Notes under the pieces: generated by a model
What the model was told of the DNA's origin: nothing
Seen by the model: the letters and a program-made list of their open reading frames with translations, nothing else
The model's database searches: none
Made by a program: the position numbers and the translations under genes
Shown: in pieces, positions 61,551 to 64,000 of the stretch
Layout: each line of letters starts with the position of its first letter
Numbering within the stretch: position 1 is the stretch's first letter
Source: Clostridium cylindrosporum DSM 605
Lineage (GTDB): Bacteria; Bacillota; Clostridia; Clostridiales; Caloramatoraceae
Assembly (NCBI RefSeq): GCF_001047375.1
Contig: NZ_LFVU01000024.1
Coordinates: 124,001-188,000 of the forward strand
DNA length: 64,000 nucleotides
Direction of reading: 5' to 3'

Positions 61551-62279
61551 ATGCAAAAACTTTTAAGTAAGCTTAGGCAAGCTATAAATGATTATGCACT
61601 TATACAGTCAGGAGATAAAATTGCAGTTGGACTGTCAGGTGGAAAAGATAGTCTAACTCTTCTTAGACTTTTGAGAGAATATAAAAACTTTTCACCTGAA
61701 AAATTTGATTTAATAGCTATAACATTAAATCCTGGCTCAGGGGCAGATTTTTCCCCTTTACATGATTTTTGTAAAAGTATTGATGTAGAGTTCCATGAAA
61801 TACCTACAGATATAAAGGAGATAGTTTTTGATATTAGAAAAGAAAAAAATCCATGTTCACTATGTGCAAAACTTAGACGTGGAGCATTAAATGATTATGC
61901 TAAAAAATTTAACTGTAATAAAATTGCACTTGGTCACCATAAGGATGATGCCATAGAGACACTTCTACTTTCTATGTTTTATGAAGGTAGAGTTAGCTGT
62001 TTTTCACCGAAAACAAGGCTAGAAAAGGCAGATATCACCCTTATTCGCCCTATGATCTATCTTGAGGAATATCAAACAAGAAAGTTCTGTAGAGATAACT
62101 CCCTACCTATAATTGAAAATCCATGCCCTGCTAATGGACATACTAAAAGAGAAGATATAAAAAATACTATAAAGATGCTTGGAAAAGACATTCCATCAAT
62201 TAAAAAGAATCTATTTGGCTCACTAACAAACTCAGATCAGCTTTTTATATGGGATAAGGAAAAGATAAAGAAACACTAA
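61551..62279 (+). CDS. PP-loop tRNA thiolation enzyme, TtcA-like (second copy)
   Basis: A 242-residue ATP-pyrophosphatase: LSGGKDSL (28-35) is the PP-loop, NPCSLCAKLRRGAL the CxxC motif shared with the protein at 40821, LGHHKDDAIETLLLSMFYEGR the core. It lacks that protein's 35-residue N-terminal extension and the NCACM pair, having ENPCPANGHTKRED instead. AAAGGAGAC precedes the ATG. The two copies may modify different tRNA or use different sulfur donors. Alternatives are other COG0037 members. Confidence 0.85.
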   Translation: MQKLLSKLRQAINDYALIQSGDKIAVGLSGGKDSLTLLRLLREYKNFSPEKFDLIAITLNPGSGADFSPLHDFCKSIDVEFHEIPTDIKEIVFDIRKEKNPCSLCAKLRRGALNDYAKKFNCNKIALGHHKDDAIETLLLSMFYEGRVSCFSPKTRLEKADITLIRPMIYLEEYQTRKFCRDNSLPIIENPCPANGHTKREDIKNTIKMLGKDIPSIKKNLFGSLTNSDQLFIWDKEKIKKH

Positions 62280-62393
62280 TTATAATGTTTTTCAATGACT
62301 TCTTCTTCGTAAATCAACCTTTTGTAACTTATTAACTTCTTTTAAAATATAATTTAAATATAGATGAATTTTAGTAAGTTTATGGAGTGAAAA

Positions 62394-62906
62394 ATGGAAG
62401 TGTTAAAAGCTTTAAGAGAAAGAAGAAGTATTAGATTATATCTAAACACACCTATAGAGGATGATAAACTAAGAAGGGTGCTAGAAGCAGCTAGGATTTC
62501 GCCAAGTGCAAAGAATAGACAGGAATGGAAGTTTGTTGTTGTTAAGGATGAAAAAACAAGACAAAGACTTTTACCTGTGGTTAGAGAGCGTAAATTTGTT
62601 GTAGATGCACCTGTAATAATAGTTGCATGTGCTACGGAATCATCATTTATAATGCCCTGTGGCCAACCTGCATATACTACTGACTTATCTATTGCTATGT
62701 CATATATGATTTTAGAGGCCTCAGAACTTGGACTTGGTACTTGCTGGATTGGGGGTTTTTACGAGGATCAGATTAAAGATATTCTTGGAATACCCGAAAA
62801 TGTCAGAGTAGTAGCAATGACACCTCTTGGTTATCCAGCTGAAAAGCCAAATACAAGGCCGAGAAAGATGTTAGAAGAAATTGTTTGCTATGATAGATAC
62901 AAATAA
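62394..62906 (+). CDS. Nitroreductase family flavoprotein
   Basis: A 170-residue FMN-dependent nitroreductase. RRSIRLYLNTPIEDDKLRRVLEAARISPSAKNRQEWKFVVV is the N-terminal FMN motif, SELGLGTCWIGGFYEDQIKDILGIPENVRVVAMTPLGYP the C-terminal half. TGGAGTG precedes the ATG. Enzymes of this size reduce nitroaromatics, quinones or flavins as homodimers. It is monocistronic; a large inverted repeat lies downstream. Confidence 0.92.
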   Translation: MEVLKALRERRSIRLYLNTPIEDDKLRRVLEAARISPSAKNRQEWKFVVVKDEKTRQRLLPVVRERKFVVDAPVIIVACATESSFIMPCGQPAYTTDLSIAMSYMILEASELGLGTCWIGGFYEDQIKDILGIPENVRVVAMTPLGYPAEKPNTRPRKMLEEIVCYDRYK

Positions 62907-62935
62907 ATAGAGAATAATTATTAATCCTCATTACA

Positions 62936-63009
62936 AGTAGTGGCGTCTTCATCTAAAACCATAAGAACCTCTTCTTGAACTTCTCGTATCTTTAGATGAA
63001 GGCACTACT
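62936..63009. repeat. Large imperfect hairpin, possible repeat element or RNA
   Basis: CTTCATCTAAA (62947-62957) pairs with TTTAGATGAAG (62991-63001) and GTAGTG (62937-62942) with CACTAC (63003-63008), with an asymmetric bulge. The 33-base loop has its own short AAGAA/TTCTT stem. There is no T-run, so it is not a simple terminator. Confidence 0.65.
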
Positions 63010-63073
63010 ATCTTATAAACACAATACTTACATCACAGGTAACTTAACCATAAAAGCACCGTTAATCAAAGCT

Positions 63074-64000
63074 TTACTTTCTAGTATCCCAAACAATGTC
63101 TGCCCTATGTGATTTCATCATTTGAACACTACTTCTTGTAAATTTATATATTTCCTCTAAAAACTCAGTCCTATTAAAACTTCCCTTTTCCATATCATAA
63201 AGTTTTTTCTCAAGCCTTCCTGTATAATCAGTATCCATTAAAGCTTTTATAGGGAATATTTCAATTAACCTTTGACCTTTTTCAGTTATTAGAAGAGACT
63301 TACCCTTTTGTGTTATATAGTTTGCTGTTTTAAGCTTATTAATAGTTTCTGCTCTTGTTGCAGCTGTACCTATAGAATATCCATATAATATATTCTCATC
63401 TCTTTCCTCTTCGTCACTTGTGGATGTAGACTTACCACAGGTCTCCATAGCTTTAAGAAGGGTTTTTTCCGTATGATGCGCTGGTGGTTTTGTCTTCTTA
63501 CATTCAACCTTTAAGGACTTTACCTCAACTACCTCATTAAGCTTAAGGTCAGGCAGCAATTCATCCTTCTTGTCCTCTTTATATAACTTAAGCCAACCCT
63601 TTACCTTAAGAATCTTTCCCTTTGACCTAAATAATCTCTCATAGTTATCCCCTTGAATTGAGGTTATAACCTCTGCAATTTCAAATTCTGCTGGAGGCAT
63701 AAATTGAGATATAAATCTATTTTTAATAGCTTCATATACTATTTTCTCATCTTCACTTAAGGACTTTGGAATTATATATGTAGGAATGATTGCACTGTGA
63801 CTTTCAACCTTAGCATTATTAAAAACCTTCTTAGTATCCTGGAAAACTATTTCATCTTTAAATTCAAATGATGCCTTTAAAGTATCTAGAACCTTACTTG
63901 CCTTATCCTTTAAACTCTCCTCAAGAGCAGTACTTTCAGTTCTAGGATATGTTATATACTTTTTCTCATATAGACTTTGGGCAGTCTTTAGAACCTTATC
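63074..64000 (-). CDS. topB: DNA topoisomerase III, C-terminal part (cut by window edge)
   Basis: The C-terminal 308 codons of a type IA topoisomerase; the frame stays open past the window edge, so the ATG at 63700 is internal and not a start. YEKKYITYPRTEST (about 12-25 of the visible part) contains the catalytic tyrosine in YPRTES, and VESHSAIIPT the following conserved motif. ILYGYSIGTAATRAETINKLKTANYITQKGKSLLITEKG marks the C-terminal gate region. It relaxes or decatenates DNA at replication forks. Confidence 0.93.
   Translation of the reverse strand, partial: DKVLKTAQSLYEKKYITYPRTESTALEESLKDKASKVLDTLKASFEFKDEIVFQDTKKVFNNAKVESHSAIIPTYIIPKSLSEDEKIVYEAIKNRFISQFMPPAEFEIAEVITSIQGDNYERLFRSKGKILKVKGWLKLYKEDKKDELLPDLKLNEVVEVKSLKVECKKTKPPAHHTEKTLLKAMETCGKSTSTSDEEERDENILYGYSIGTAATRAETINKLKTANYITQKGKSLLITEKGQRLIEIFPIKALMDTDYTGRLEKKLYDMEKGSFNRTEFLEEIYKFTRSSVQMMKSHRADIVWDTRK

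Noticed and set aside
63074-63700. A stand-alone 208-residue protein starting at ATG 63700
   Set aside because: The frame is open upstream to the window edge and includes the topoisomerase YPRTES active site, so it is part of topB.
1-64000. CRISPR arrays, tRNA or rRNA genes, insertion sequences, prophage
   Set aside because: No regularly spaced repeats, no cloverleaf sequences, no rRNA blocks, no transposase or phage proteins were seen.

Overview
The window looks like a chromosome segment from an anaerobic, spore-forming, low-GC Firmicute close to Clostridium. The DNA is AT-rich, arginine is mostly AGA, ribosome binding sites are strong GGAGG/AGGTG types, and there are many ferredoxin-type Fe-S and molybdenum enzymes and a CotF-like spore coat protein. 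I see no rRNA, tRNA, CRISPR array, transposase or prophage. Both edges cut genes: an FAD oxidoreductase on the left and topoisomerase III on the right.

Layout. 1-2855: a nitrate-reductase-type molybdenum operon (catalytic subunit, four-cluster Fe-S protein, FAD oxidoreductase) behind a perfect CRP/FNR-type palindrome. 3082-5186: an unrecognised secreted, C-terminally anchored protein and a small cysteine-containing membrane protein. 5670-12368: a purine catabolic operon (AzgA-type permease, guanine deaminase, three-subunit xanthine dehydrogenase) behind a divergent purine riboswitch whose alternative pairing predicts an ON switch. 12652-22324: two divergent Ntn hydrolases (one with foreign codon use), phosphoglycerate mutase, an arginine/lysine-type decarboxylase, a VanW protein, a DMT-type membrane protein, an rRNA methyltransferase and an orphan histidine kinase with a periplasmic solute-binding sensor. 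22478-25804: a HutP-family RNA-binding regulator, then an ABC importer whose leader carries NAG triplets and a terminator. 26168-32184: a second purine block with an NCS2 permease, a 56-residue ferredoxin and a second molybdenum hydroxylase. 32273-42950: a split ThrE-type exporter, an L,D-transpeptidase, an ABC pair with a degenerate ATPase, an FAD dehydrogenase, a dicarboxylate-type symporter with two output-less Cache-like sensors, a TtcA-like enzyme and YbaK. 43109-64000: a trypsin-like protease, a candidate small RNA, nitronate monooxygenase, spore coat protein, a GHL10-like hydrolase, an APC permease with a universal stress protein, PrmA-like and PlsC-like enzymes, a tandem pair of secreted proteins, AzlCD, patatin, a cis-prenyltransferase, a second TtcA-like enzyme, nitroreductase and topB.

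How it fits together. The dominant theme between 5.6 and 32.2 kb is purine uptake and oxidation: two nucleobase permeases, guanine deaminase, two complete molybdenum hydroxylases and a dedicated ferredoxin. The most novel signals are regulatory: the variant purine riboswitch at 12230-12368, the HutP-linked leader at 22934-23091, two hairpins at 39513-40809 that join terminator-like stems to the next gene's ribosome binding site, and a free-standing small RNA candidate at 45190-45285. Several start codons were moved from the longest reading frame to the codon with the proper ribosome binding site. All functional calls come from reading motifs; no database search was run.
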